From the NCBI GenBank assembly GCA_030530205.1, contig JAUMVK010000021.1, forward strand, positions 1 through 64,000: a stretch of DNA of 64,000 bases, in the 5' to 3' direction. Both the position numbers and the translations under genes were made by a program. Numbering within the stretch: position 1 is the stretch's first letter; each line of letters begins with the position of its first letter. The DNA comes from RGIG3701 sp030530205 (GTDB taxonomy: Bacteria > Planctomycetota > Planctomycetia > Pirellulales > Thermoguttaceae). The notes beneath the pieces were generated by a model, which worked only from the letters and a program-made list of their open reading frames with translations, searched no databases and was not told the origin of the DNA. This document shows, in pieces, positions 52,068 through 60,146 of this stretch.

Positions 52068-52147
52068 CTCACGCGGAGATGCGGAGACGCGGAGTTTTAG
52101 CGATGGAATGGTCTCGAATCCTCCGCATCTCCGCAACTCCGCGTGAG
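52068..52147. repeat. Palindromic element E
   Basis: An 80-bp imperfect palindrome. CTCACGCGGAGATGCGGAG at the left is mirrored by CTCCGCATCTCCGC...CTCCGCGTGAG at the right. It lies just after prfB. Only one copy is in the window. Confidence 0.75.
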
Positions 52148-52233
52148 CTTATTGCGGCTTCGGACTTTCCCGGAGTGCTTGAGCCTCGCGTACACGGGTC
52201 TTGGGCGTTTTTCTTTTTCTTGATTTAACAAAA

Positions 52234-52264
52234 AAAAACGCTGATCGCAAGGACCAGCGTTTTC
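52234..52264. terminator. Bidirectional terminator between prfB and the Tyr-rich peptide gene
   Basis: Arms AAAACGCTG and CAGCGTTTT with A- and T-runs on the outer sides. Confidence 0.8.
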
Positions 52265-52289
52265 TGTAAGGTGCCGTACTTCCTGAAAC

Positions 52290-52673
52290 TCAGAAAATAT
52301 CGACCGTGTAGTGGAATCCATCGTGATATGGATGCGGTTCCGGGTAGAAATTGTAGTTCTTCTTGTCGTAAATCGGAATACGCATTTCCGGCGGATATCG
52401 GTAGTACATATTATCCGCACTGCGGTAATACGTGGCCGGATAGTAATTCTGCGGGTAGTAAATGTAGGGATAGTGGTAGAAACGATTCCAGTCCTGGGTG
52501 TTGTAATTCTTCCCCCAGTGCTCACCATACGCGGGCGTATAGTTATTATAGGTCGTTCCCGGTCCCGTCGGTCCAAACATTCCTATTCCGCGAGGCTGGC
52601 GCGCAGAAGCGTCGTTCACAAAAACGGCGAAAAGCGCAGCCGCCAACAGCAAAATCGGCAAATGACGAATCAT
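52290..52673 (-). CDS. Small secreted Tyr/Pro-rich protein
   Basis: A 127-residue protein with a signal peptide (about 1-24, FVNDASA). The mature part is extraordinarily rich in Tyr, Pro and Asn (FYHYPYIYYPQNYYPATYYR is typical), with no Cys. Such compositions occur in envelope or matrix proteins, possibly cross-linked through tyrosine, but no function can be given. The gene is alone between two convergent or divergent partners and ends at a bidirectional terminator. Confidence 0.75.
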   Translation of the reverse strand: MIRHLPILLLAAALFAVFVNDASARQPRGIGMFGPTGPGTTYNNYTPAYGEHWGKNYNTQDWNRFYHYPYIYYPQNYYPATYYRSADNMYYRYPPEMRIPIYDKKNYNFYPEPHPYHDGFHYTVDIF

Positions 52674-52893
52674 AAAAAACCTCGATCCATGGTACTCTGA
52701 AAGCCTAAGCCTCCATTAGGACACACTGTACAAATTTCTGTCTTTAAAATATCTGTACATAGAGACTCTAAAGACTTTTAAATTTTCGGCATTTTACAGA
52801 CCGTAATTGAGGAATATTCTGAAAATTCGTCACAATCGATTTAAGAGGAGGGAGCGAATACTGGGACGAGACTCCCGGCATCGCCCCTGTAAT

Positions 52894-54231
52894 TCATTTC
52901 TTTTCCGGTTTTTTCTCCTTCATTCTGGTTTCCAGACATTGAATTCTCGCGTCTGCTGCCAGTAGTTTCGGCTCCGATTTCCTGTAGTTCCGGATCTCCT
53001 CGATCAGTGCTTTTGCCTCGGCCAGTTTCCGCCGTTCGATCAGTTCAAACAGATGAAGGAGTTTTTCTTCCTCGCCCGGCTCACGTGACGGCGAATCCAT
53101 CAGGTCCTCCAGGATTTCATTTGTCGTCATTCCATAGGACTCTTCCGGACGACGCAGTTCGATTACCCCATCCTCGTTTTCGACCAACAGGAAAATCGAC
53201 TCGGCGTGTACATTTCCGAGTATCTGCGGTGAGTGCGTCGCGATGATGAACTGGCAGTTCGGAAAGACCTCCAAAAGCTGCGGGACGATCATCCGCTGGC
53301 GCTTCGGGTGAAAATGCAGGTCGATCTCATCCACCAGAATGATTCCTTCCCCCTCAAGCGGGTTGGAAAGTGTCGGGTTGGCGATCGCCAGCCGCCGCGC
53401 AATGTCGCCGACCAGTGCCAAAAGGCTTTTTTCCCCGTCGGAAAGCTGATCGATCCGAAACGGTACACCATTTTTTTTGGCCTCCAACCGTAGAGGATTG
53501 GGCTGGATCGTGAAGTTGGAAAGCTCTGGCATAAAAGTCGCCCAGGCCTTGCGAAGCGTCTGGAGCGCGGGGTCCCGGTAAACCTCTGAGATTTCCTTTG
53601 TCGCTTCGCCCTGACTTTCCAACACGAGGCGGCGAAATTCCCGATCCTCGATCGATTCCCGTTCCCGGAACCATTCGAGCAGGACGCGGTAATCGGCCCG
53701 GCAGGAAAGGGCGTCGTGATAAACACTCATCAGCGAAAAGTCGCGGTCCGTGTGGACGTAACGCGGGAAATTCAGCGCGATCCGGTTCGTCTGGTAGTAA
53801 ATCATCACCGGGACGGAGCACTGCTCGCCGCTTCGCTCCACTTCGGCACGGATCGCGTCGGCCAGGATCCGCAGCGGCTGGGACTTGTGCGGCGCGTCCT
53901 TCTGCAGAATTTCGTCCGTTTTTTCTTTTTCCGAAGTGACCAGAGATTTGACCACGCCCCAGGAATAAAATTGGTCCTCATGGGAAAGCAGGAGCCGAAG
54001 GGCGGAAAACTCCCGGCCAGCCGAAACATCTCCGTCTGAAATGTCCCGCCCGGAGTTTTTCCCACGGCGCAGAAGCGTGACGAAACGGGAAAGCAAAATC
54101 GCCAGAGCATCCAAAACGGTGGACTTTCCCGCCCCGTTGAACCCCACCAGGACATTCATACGGGGATGAAATTCAAAATCCATCGAATGGATGCCGCGAA
54201 AATTCGTGATTTGAAGTGTGTCGAGTTTCAT
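52894..54231 (-). CDS. RecF/OLD-like AAA ATPase
   Basis: A 445-residue SMC/ABC-type ATPase. Walker A is GFNGAGKST (residues 30-38, after LQITNFRGIHSMDFEF). The signature is QLSDGEKSLLALVGDIA, Walker B is IILVDEIDLHFHP, and the His switch is FIIATHSPQILG. The middle (about 90-240) has no long coiled coil. No TOPRIM or HNH nuclease is fused or adjacent, so it is not a full OLD, Septu or similar defence unit as seen here. It is the third gene after the TPR and zinc-ribbon genes on the same strand, 45 bases from the latter. DNA repair or defence is possible; the substrate is unknown. Confidence 0.85.
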   Translation of the reverse strand: MKLDTLQITNFRGIHSMDFEFHPRMNVLVGFNGAGKSTVLDALAILLSRFVTLLRRGKNSGRDISDGDVSAGREFSALRLLLSHEDQFYSWGVVKSLVTSEKEKTDEILQKDAPHKSQPLRILADAIRAEVERSGEQCSVPVMIYYQTNRIALNFPRYVHTDRDFSLMSVYHDALSCRADYRVLLEWFRERESIEDREFRRLVLESQGEATKEISEVYRDPALQTLRKAWATFMPELSNFTIQPNPLRLEAKKNGVPFRIDQLSDGEKSLLALVGDIARRLAIANPTLSNPLEGEGIILVDEIDLHFHPKRQRMIVPQLLEVFPNCQFIIATHSPQILGNVHAESIFLLVENEDGVIELRRPEESYGMTTNEILEDLMDSPSREPGEEEKLLHLFELIERRKLAEAKALIEEIRNYRKSEPKLLAADARIQCLETRMKEKKPEKK

Positions 54232-54276
54232 GAGAAAATGGAAGGAATGAAATGCGACGCGAGGCTGAGGATGGAC

Positions 54277-55014
54277 TCAGATCTCACTGCTGTGAAAATC
54301 TTCGTTGAACAAAAAATCGTAAATCGCGGGTGAATCTGCCCACACACTGCGCATAAAATGCGCTTTCAGCCCTTGAAGCAAAGCGCCTTTTTGGCTGCGA
54401 GTCAGACCGGCCGCCTTGGTGATCGTTGTAAGGACTTCGCCTTCGTCTCCTGCGATTTTGGAAACTGAATATTGACTTGCGAGCTGGAAAATACGGAGTT
54501 TCGTGATGCGAAATTCGCCATCCACATCGCCGAGCTGCATCTCGATGAAACGGAAATCGCCCTGTTTCGGCAAAAGCTGAGCGTTTCGTTTGGCCGGGAC
54601 CAGGCGAGAGCCATCGCTGATTTGCCAGCCTGTACTCATTTGCCAGTACGCGATCATTCGTTCCGAATTTAAAATCACGTAGCGAAATTGTGGGTTCAGA
54701 CGCTTCGGATGCTCCACCGGCTTAATGGTTTCTTCTTCCGGAACGACGATTTCTGCAGACGGAGCGGAAAAGGGTGACGGAGCCGATTCCTGCGGTTGTT
54801 CCTGTGGTTTGGGCTCGGCAGAATTTTGCGCTGCCTCTTGCCGGCGAATTTGTTCCAAAACCTCCGGCGGGGGAACAATCGTTTGGCCGTCTTCCTGCGG
54901 AACGATAAAAATTTCACCGCATTTTGGGCACTTGCGGAGTTTTCCGGCATATTCCGGCTTGATTTTCATGCCAACATTACAGGCGTGACATCGAACGACA
55001 ATTAATTCACTCAT
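54277..55014 (-). CDS. Zinc-ribbon protein, function unknown
   Basis: A 245-residue protein. Residues 9-32 form a zinc ribbon (Cys9, Cys12, Cys29, Cys32: RCHACN...KCPKCG), of a kind common in planctomycete proteins. A Pro/Glu/Gln-rich linker covers about 45-95. The C-terminal 150 residues (QFRYVILNSERMIAYWQMST, DGSRLVPAKRNAQLLPKQGD) form an unrecognised alpha/beta domain. The ATG at 55014 overlaps the stop of the upstream TPR gene by 8 bases. A longer in-frame start at 55137 would give a basic extension inside that gene and is rejected. Confidence 0.75.
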   Translation of the reverse strand: MSELIVVRCHACNVGMKIKPEYAGKLRKCPKCGEIFIVPQEDGQTIVPPPEVLEQIRRQEAAQNSAEPKPQEQPQESAPSPFSAPSAEIVVPEEETIKPVEHPKRLNPQFRYVILNSERMIAYWQMSTGWQISDGSRLVPAKRNAQLLPKQGDFRFIEMQLGDVDGEFRITKLRIFQLASQYSVSKIAGDEGEVLTTITKAAGLTRSQKGALLQGLKAHFMRSVWADSPAIYDFLFNEDFHSSEI

Positions 55015-55417
55015 GGGTTTCCTCGTTTTTTTCCTCATTGGCCGCTTTTGTCTTGGCTGCTTCCGCCTGCGCGTGGAAGTAACGCAGTTGGGCAAGCTGT
55101 GCTTTTTGAAGAGCCTCTTCCGCGCCCGCGTGGTCACCGGATTTGATTGCCAGAGCGCTCATTGCGACAAAACTGAAGGGGTCTTCCGGCTCCAGTTCGC
55201 AAACGATTTCCGCGTGATCCAGTGATTTCTGGAATTGATCGAGCCTGCAATAAATCATACTCAGCGCCGCGTGCGGAAGTGCGTAGTCGGGAAAATCAAC
55301 ACAAAGCTGTTCCAGCATTTCGACCGCCTGAAGTACATCTCCCTTTTCCTTCAGCGCGATCGCTTCATCATATTTGGTTTCTTTTTCCAGGTCTGCCATA
55401 TCGATGTTCTCTTTCAT
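55007..55417 (-). CDS. Small TPR protein
   Basis: A 136-residue cytoplasmic protein with about three TPR repeats: YDEAIALKEKGDVLQAVEML, ALPHAALSMIYCRLDQFQKS and PFSFVAMSALAIKSGDHAGA. A Glu/Lys-rich tail follows. It is probably an adaptor for the overlapping zinc-ribbon protein. An in-frame ATG at 55399 with AAGAGA upstream may be the true start. A TATAAT at the 55450s on the minus strand is a likely -10. Confidence 0.78.
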   Translation of the reverse strand: MKENIDMADLEKETKYDEAIALKEKGDVLQAVEMLEQLCVDFPDYALPHAALSMIYCRLDQFQKSLDHAEIVCELEPEDPFSFVAMSALAIKSGDHAGAEEALQKAQLAQLRYFHAQAEAAKTKAANEEKNEETHE

Positions 55418-55859
55418 TAGGAGTTAAAAACAAAATTCCATTTCCTCTATTATACCACTAACCCATCAAAATAGAACCATCTGAACCGATTTTTTCTCTA
55501 AAAAAGTCAAAATCTTTAAAATTTTTTGCGCTTATTTTAACATAATGAGGAAGGGGGGCTTGAAAAAATTTTAAAATATAGGAAAATGATGTGAAATATA
55601 AATAAACCGGAGGGGCCAGAGGACATGGCGAAACGCCTTCCCCAACTGTCGCATTTTGTGTAACAGGAACTTCTGGTGGGAAATTTGAAAAAACTTTGAA
55701 ACAATTGTGGATTTTCTCTTAAAGGATATTGCAAAAAAGTCAAAAATGAGGTAAACTATCATCAATTATAAAGTAAGTTTGCCTTGTTTGGCTGGATGAT
55801 ATTAAAAAGAAAATACACAAGCGGCGGCAGAACTTAGGCCTGCCGCAGAGGATAATTCA
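55418..55859. other. Intergenic region with possible leader RNA
   Basis: It has a G-run/CTTGAAA block at 55553-55565. Downstream is a short hairpin region with GGGG...CCCC enclosing GGCG-AAA-CGCC (about 55613-55645) and a 12-codon frame at 55625 (MAKRLPQLSHFV). The lpxA promoter follows. Nothing larger is seen. Confidence 0.45.
55729..55757 (+). promoter_or_regulatory. Promoter of lpxA
   Basis: TTGCAA (55729-55734), 17 bases, TAAACT (55752-55757). Confidence 0.6.
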
Positions 55860-56756
55860 GTGAAAGCACACCCAACAGCAATCATTAGCGACGAAGCAAG
55901 AATCGCAGACGATGTGGAAATCGGTCCCTTCTGTGTCATCGAGTCAGGAGTGACGATTGGTCCCGGCTGCGTCTTACTGCCGCGGGTTTCTGTCAAAAAA
56001 GGGGTGACGCTTGGCGAAAATAATACTTTGCACGAAGGGGTAGTACTCGGTGGAAAGCCGCAGCACATTTGTTCCTACGGCGAATACGGCGGAGTGATCA
56101 TCGGAAACGGAAACATTTTCCGTGAAAATTGCACCGTTCACTGCGCGATGTATCCCGAGAAAAACACCATCCTGGGCGACGAAAACTTCCTGATGGTCAA
56201 CGCACACGTCGCTCATGACTGCGTCATCGGAAATCACGTCATCATCACGAATAACGCGATGCTTGGCGGGCACGTCCACGTCGGTGACCGCGCTAATATT
56301 TCAGGTGGAGTCGCGATCCACCAGTTTTGTCAGATCGGAATGTTCGCCATGGTCGGCGGCAATTCGCACATCGTTCAGGACGTTCTGCCTTTTGTGAACG
56401 TGGACGGCGGTACCTCGCTGGTCGTTGGGGTGAATCTCATCGGTCTGCGCCGCGCGGGCGTCCCTAACGCGGAAATCAAGCGTATCCGTGAAGCCTATCG
56501 CCTTCTTTATGAAGAAAAACGGCCAATGCAGGAAAACATCGCGCTCATGACCAAGCGTTTCTCCGAAGGGATGGCGGCGGAGTATGCGGAATTCCTGAAG
56601 GCAAGCAAGCGTGGTTTCCTGCCCGAACGCCGTACGTCCGGCAAAGCTCTCAAACTCGTTCGGGTCGAAGAAACAGAAAAACCCGCTCCGCAAATTCCGG
56701 CTTCTCAGCCTGATGCGCCTTCGGAAGAGACTCCGGCCATTCGCGCGATCGGTTGA
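55860..56756 (+). CDS. lpxA: UDP-N-acetylglucosamine acyltransferase
   Basis: A 298-residue left-handed beta-helix acyltransferase, first step of lipid A synthesis. Hexapeptide repeats run from residue 1 to about 190 (AIISDEARIADDVEIGPFCV, IGPGCVLLPRVSVKKGVTLG). LMVNAHVAHDCVIGNHV carries the catalytic His. NLIGLRRAGVPNAEIKRIRE begins the C-terminal helices. The family is usually about 260 residues; the last 35 here (Pro/Ala/Glu) are an extra tail. The start is GTG with AGAGGA upstream. No other lipid A genes are adjacent. Confidence 0.92.
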   Translation: MKAHPTAIISDEARIADDVEIGPFCVIESGVTIGPGCVLLPRVSVKKGVTLGENNTLHEGVVLGGKPQHICSYGEYGGVIIGNGNIFRENCTVHCAMYPEKNTILGDENFLMVNAHVAHDCVIGNHVIITNNAMLGGHVHVGDRANISGGVAIHQFCQIGMFAMVGGNSHIVQDVLPFVNVDGGTSLVVGVNLIGLRRAGVPNAEIKRIREAYRLLYEEKRPMQENIALMTKRFSEGMAAEYAEFLKASKRGFLPERRTSGKALKLVRVEETEKPAPQIPASQPDAPSEETPAIRAIG

Positions 56757-56780
56757 TCGATTTTAGAAAAGTCCTTTCAG

Positions 56781-56816
56781 AAAAGTCCCGGTTAGAATGT
56801 TTCACCGGGGCTTTTT
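56781..56816. terminator. Terminator between lpxA and the convergent DUF1559 gene
   Basis: Arms AAAAGTCCCGGT and ACCGGGGCTTTT, with a T-run on the plus strand and a T-rich run on the minus strand. Confidence 0.8.
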
Positions 56817-56825
56817 CTATTAATA

Positions 56826-57644
56826 TTAATCCATCTGATTGTACGTGAAAAGCGAGAAGAAAACGTCCGGGTCGATTGACGCCTCGTGGAAATGCACCGA
56901 CCCGTCACCGTAGAGGTAGAAGCAGCCACCGTGGTGGAAACTGTAGATCTCGTTGTGATTGTTGCAATTAATGAAGCGGGTCCCCGTAAGCGTATGCGAG
57001 TAGAAAAACGCCTGATAGTCGGCCCACTGCGCCCCGGTGATTTTGGAACCGTCTGGTCGGGAGTCCGTGTAACCAACGGGCCGGCCGCAATCTTCGAAAA
57101 AGAGCATTGTGTTGGAAAGACCATCCTTCACTTCCGCCACAGTAAGCGCGCGATCATCGGGGCGAAGCATTCCGTACCACAAACTTCGGCTTTTGGCGCT
57201 TCCATCGGCTACGAAAGGCTTGTAAACTGCGGGCTGGATCTTCGTGTTGGCAGCATAGTCGGAGATGTAGTCCGAGTGTTCAGGCGTCGTGGGACAGCGA
57301 AAAACCGCGATATTCGTCTTGGCCGCCGTTTTGTTTGGCTCTTTGTTCCAGTCAAGCGTCAAATCCATCTGGATCGCGACATTACCCTGTTCCAGATACG
57401 AAAGAATGAGCGAGAGACAGTTGTGTTTTGCGGGCGTGAGCGAGTGTGACGGTGGAAACTTTCTCATCGCGCACTCATGCTGAAGCATTCCCAGCCCGAT
57501 CTGCTTAAGATTGTTCGAACACTGCGTCCTTCGTGCGGCATCCCGGGCCATTTGAACCGCAGGAAGCAGGAGACCGATCAGCATCCCGATGATTGCGATC
57601 ACGACCAGAAGCTCAACGAGCGTGAACGCGCGGCGATGAAACAT
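56826..57644 (-). CDS. DUF1559 prepilin-like protein, canonical type
   Basis: A 272-residue protein with the canonical processing motif (RRAFTLVELLVVIAIIGMLI) and Glu at +5, unlike the two tandem copies at 36-38 kb. The DUF1559 body follows (AVQMARDAARRTQCSNNLKQ, LGMLQHECAMRKFPPSHSLT). The C-terminal signature is HHGGCFYLYGDGSVHF (H-X9-DG). It is shorter than the tandem copies by about 55 residues. It stands alone on the minus strand, downstream of a 400-base region with an unusual pair of inverted repeats. Confidence 0.92.
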   Translation of the reverse strand: MFHRRAFTLVELLVVIAIIGMLIGLLLPAVQMARDAARRTQCSNNLKQIGLGMLQHECAMRKFPPSHSLTPAKHNCLSLILSYLEQGNVAIQMDLTLDWNKEPNKTAAKTNIAVFRCPTTPEHSDYISDYAANTKIQPAVYKPFVADGSAKSRSLWYGMLRPDDRALTVAEVKDGLSNTMLFFEDCGRPVGYTDSRPDGSKITGAQWADYQAFFYSHTLTGTRFINCNNHNEIYSFHHGGCFYLYGDGSVHFHEASIDPDVFFSLFTYNQMD

Positions 57645-58051
57645 AGTACGATCTCCTGAAAAACCTTGCGAACGGGGCCATTACCAACCTGTTGCACATA
57701 CTGCCCCGCCAACTATCCCTTCTTGTTTTTTCTGAAAATCTGGTCAATACCCTGTATAGATTCAGAAGTTACCAAAATGGGATTTAGGACAAAAAATGGA
57801 AACCGCGAGCAAAGGCAGCTCTTCGCCGTACCTGATCGTGAAAGCCAGACAAGCCAGAACCAGGGAGGATCTGGCAAGCCTGCAAAGACGCAAACCGACA
57901 GCCGAACCGATGTTACGCATGATAACCGCCTAAAACGTTCTAATCGAGACCAATTTATCAGACGGATTTCGAAATTTGAAACCAGTGAGAATTTTGGGCT
58001 TGAGGACGCTTTAGGCGCTACAGGTTGGTAATGAGGCCGCTCTTTTTTAAA
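57645..58051. other. Intergenic segment bounded by inverted repeats
   Basis: ATTACCAACCTGT at 57680-57692 is exactly inverted at 58020-58032, 353 bases apart. Both are flanked by GGCC. Within the segment are small hairpins, such as CCAGA/TCTGG and GAGC/GCTC, in 57795-57880. A plus-strand frame crosses the segment but has no gene-like features. Confidence 0.55.
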
Positions 58052-58753
58052 TCAGCCGACTTTGATCCCGATTTTCGGGTTGGAGAAGCGCAGGCCGTTT
58101 CCGTCGTGATACGTGGCGGATTCGGTAATGATCACGCCTTCCGGACCCCCCTGGAGGAAGTGCCACTTGCCAAGCTCGTTCAGGTCACGGACGTCGCCGA
58201 CCTTGATCAGCTCGCAGTGGTTGCAGTGGATGGAATCGATCTGGGACGCGGCCGGTTTGCTGATGGCCGGGATGGTCGGTTCGCCTTCGGACCAGTTGTA
58301 GGCGGAGCCGTAACGCACGTGCCAGGTTTCCATCTTGGCCGGGGCTTCGTCGGTCACGACGTGACTGTGTTCCGCGATCTGCTGGCCGGGGAGGAGGAAA
58401 ATGTCATGGCTGAAGTAACGGAAATTCTTCCGGTTGAGCCAAATCACTCCGCCCATTCCGCAGTTGGCGAAATCGCCAAGACCAAAGTCGATGACCCAGA
58501 AGAAACTGTCGTCCTGGAAGGTTTCTGGGTACTGGTAGTGGTAGGCGTCGAACATTTCGAAGAACGCCTGTTTGGCTCTTTTCACGAGGAAATTGCCATC
58601 TTTGTCGTAATAGAAATCGTTTTCGTAGCGTTTCACGAGTGTAGTTCCTTTTTGGGCTGTGCCGTTTTCAGCGGCGTTGAGAGAATTCATGCCCAGTGCG
58701 GCGGCACCCAAACCGAGGGCCGTCCCTTTGAGCATATTGCGACGATTCAACAT
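58052..58753 (-). CDS. Tat-exported cupin, D-lyxose/mannose isomerase-like
   Basis: A 233-residue protein with a twin-arginine-like leader (LNRRNMLKGTALGLGAAALG). The mature part resembles cupin sugar isomerases of the D-lyxose/D-mannose type: FFWVIDFGLGDFANCGMGGV, IFLLPGQQIAEHSHVV (metal His-X-His) and KMETWHVRYG (metal Glu). Known family members are cytoplasmic, so export would be odd and the activity may differ. The ATG at 58753 is preceded by AGGAAA. It has its own promoter (58825-58852), separate from dapA upstream. Confidence 0.68.
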   Translation of the reverse strand: MLNRRNMLKGTALGLGAAALGMNSLNAAENGTAQKGTTLVKRYENDFYYDKDGNFLVKRAKQAFFEMFDAYHYQYPETFQDDSFFWVIDFGLGDFANCGMGGVIWLNRKNFRYFSHDIFLLPGQQIAEHSHVVTDEAPAKMETWHVRYGSAYNWSEGEPTIPAISKPAASQIDSIHCNHCELIKVGDVRDLNELGKWHFLQGGPEGVIITESATYHDGNGLRFSNPKIGIKVG

Positions 58754-58824
58754 TTTACGTTTCCTGTTTCTAGGGTCACGGAAAAAATCACACCAAGGCG
58801 CAAAACGCCAATGGTTCAATCTTT

Positions 58825-58852
58825 ATTATGTATCATCCCCCAATAAAATCAA
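58825..58852 (-). promoter_or_regulatory. Promoter of the cupin gene (C-run/CTTG type)
   Basis: On the minus strand: CCCC, TTGATT (58852-58847), 16 bases, CATAAT (58830-58825). Confidence 0.7.
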
Positions 58853-58915
58853 GGGGTTCAAATCCTTTTTCCTGAAATTTCTGAAAAAAATCCGGAAAAA
58901 TCGTGGGTCTTTTCT

Positions 58916-59803
58916 TTACAAAAGGCCGTACGTCTTTAACGTACTGATCAGGGAGGCTTCCTGCTTCTCGTCCAGCGGAGTAAGCGGCAGACGCATCTCG
59001 CCCGTGTCCATTCCAAGAAGCTTCATCGCACACTTGACCGGGATCGGGTTGGTCGCCAGGCTCAGCATATCGCGGCAAAGCTGGAAGGTCTTGTAGTGCC
59101 ATTTCTGCGCGGTTTCCAGATCGCCCTTGAGCATCGCGTTGCAAAGCGCCACCATATCCTGCGGAACGATGTTCCCCACCACGGAAATGATCCCCTTCGC
59201 GCCGACGGCCATGTGCGGGAGCGTCATGCTGTCGTCACCGCTAAGCACCGTCAAATCCGTCGTGGCGATGATGCGGGACGCCTGGTCCATCATCCCGGAC
59301 GCCTCTTTCACGAGCTGAATGTTCGGGATCTCGGCAAGACGCCGGATCGTCTCCGGCTCGATGTTCTTGCCCGAACGACCGGGAATATTGTAAATGCAGA
59401 TCGGAATATTGACCGCTTCGGCGACGGCCTTGAAATGCTGATAAAAACCTTCCTGCGTTGGTTTGTTATAATACGGAGCGACGAGCAGAGCGGCATCTGC
59501 GCCCGTGTTTTCGGCCCAGCGGGTCAAACGGAGTGCCTCATTCGTGCAGTTTGAACCGGTTCCCGGCATCACTTTGCAGCGGCCCGCGGCGGCGCGGACG
59601 ACAGTCGTGATGACCATTTCGTGTTCCTCGTGGGAGAGAGTGGGAGATTCACCGGTGGTTCCGACCGGGACGAGGCACGTCACGCCGGAGCGAATCAGGA
59701 ACTCTGTGTTCCGTTCCAGTGCCTCATAATCTACTTTATCATTTTTGAACGGCGTGACCATCGCGATGGAAAGACCCGCGTATTCTTCAGCACGTGTTTT
59801 CAT
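58916..59803 (-). CDS. dapA: 4-Hydroxy-tetrahydrodipicolinate synthase
   Basis: A 295-residue class I aldolase condensing pyruvate with aspartate semialdehyde for lysine and diaminopimelate. The Schiff-base Lys166 is in IQLVKEASG, Tyr138 in CIYNIPGRSG, and Thr49-Thr50 in VGTTGESPTLSHEE. Arg143 is the substrate-binding residue. Length is typical. The AGGAAA ribosome site lies 9 bases before the ATG. No other lysine genes are adjacent. Diaminopimelate synthesis fits the presence of peptidoglycan in planctomycetes. Confidence 0.95.
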   Translation of the reverse strand: MKTRAEEYAGLSIAMVTPFKNDKVDYEALERNTEFLIRSGVTCLVPVGTTGESPTLSHEEHEMVITTVVRAAAGRCKVMPGTGSNCTNEALRLTRWAENTGADAALLVAPYYNKPTQEGFYQHFKAVAEAVNIPICIYNIPGRSGKNIEPETIRRLAEIPNIQLVKEASGMMDQASRIIATTDLTVLSGDDSMTLPHMAVGAKGIISVVGNIVPQDMVALCNAMLKGDLETAQKWHYKTFQLCRDMLSLATNPIPVKCAMKLLGMDTGEMRLPLTPLDEKQEASLISTLKTYGLL

Positions 59804-59901
59804 GGGTTTTGTTTCCTGATTGAACCGAATGATTAAATCCCACAGGAGACCAACGTCCCCCGCTCGCCTATACTCTCACTGAACTTAAACGGCAAAAATT
59901 T

Positions 59902-59940
59902 ATTATACCCGGAAATCCTTTTCACTTCAAGGGGGGAGAC
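59902..59940 (-). promoter_or_regulatory. Promoter of dapA (C-run/CTTG type)
   Basis: On the minus strand: CCCCCC, TTGAAG (59940-59935), then TATAAT (59907-59902). The spacing is 27 bases when counted on the coordinates, so this -35 may not pair with this -10. A shorter-spaced -35 was not found. Confidence 0.45.
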
Positions 59941-60044
59941 GGGAGAAAAAAAACGAAATTTTTTGAAAAGATCAAATCTGGGGAACATTCACTGCCCTCC
60001 CGAAAAGAATATCGCCCAAATAAAGAAATTTTTTCGCGGATCCC

Positions 60045-60072
60045 TTCCACCGGATAAAGTTTGGTGTATAAT
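60045..60072 (+). promoter_or_regulatory. Promoter of the rmlD operon
   Basis: CCC, TTCCAC (60045-60050), 16 bases, TATAAT (60067-60072). Confidence 0.65.
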
Positions 60073-60146
60073 AAAAGAGTCAAAAACATCAAAGTTTTTC
60101 AGACGTTTCCCCATCCAAACCTCCTCCTTTTTGACGCTTTCATTTT

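Larger units (their letters stand above)
59804..60146. other. Divergent control region of dapA and rmlD
   Basis: It holds the dapA promoter on the minus strand and the rmlD promoter on the plus strand, with no gene between. The rmlD leader has a pyrimidine tract (AACCTCCTCCTTTTTGACG) and no ribosome site. Confidence 0.7.

Noticed and set aside
52894..54231. Complete OLD, Septu or retron-type defence system
   Set aside because: The ATPase has no TOPRIM, HNH nuclease or reverse transcriptase partner in the neighbourhood.
57790..57930. Cyclic-di-GMP or cyclic-di-AMP riboswitch
   Set aside because: Fragments such as GACGCAAA and CCGACAGCC recall these classes, but the required paired elements and order are not there.
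57666..58031. 121-residue plus-strand frame
   Set aside because: No ribosome site, domain or codon pattern; it crosses the inverted-repeat segment.
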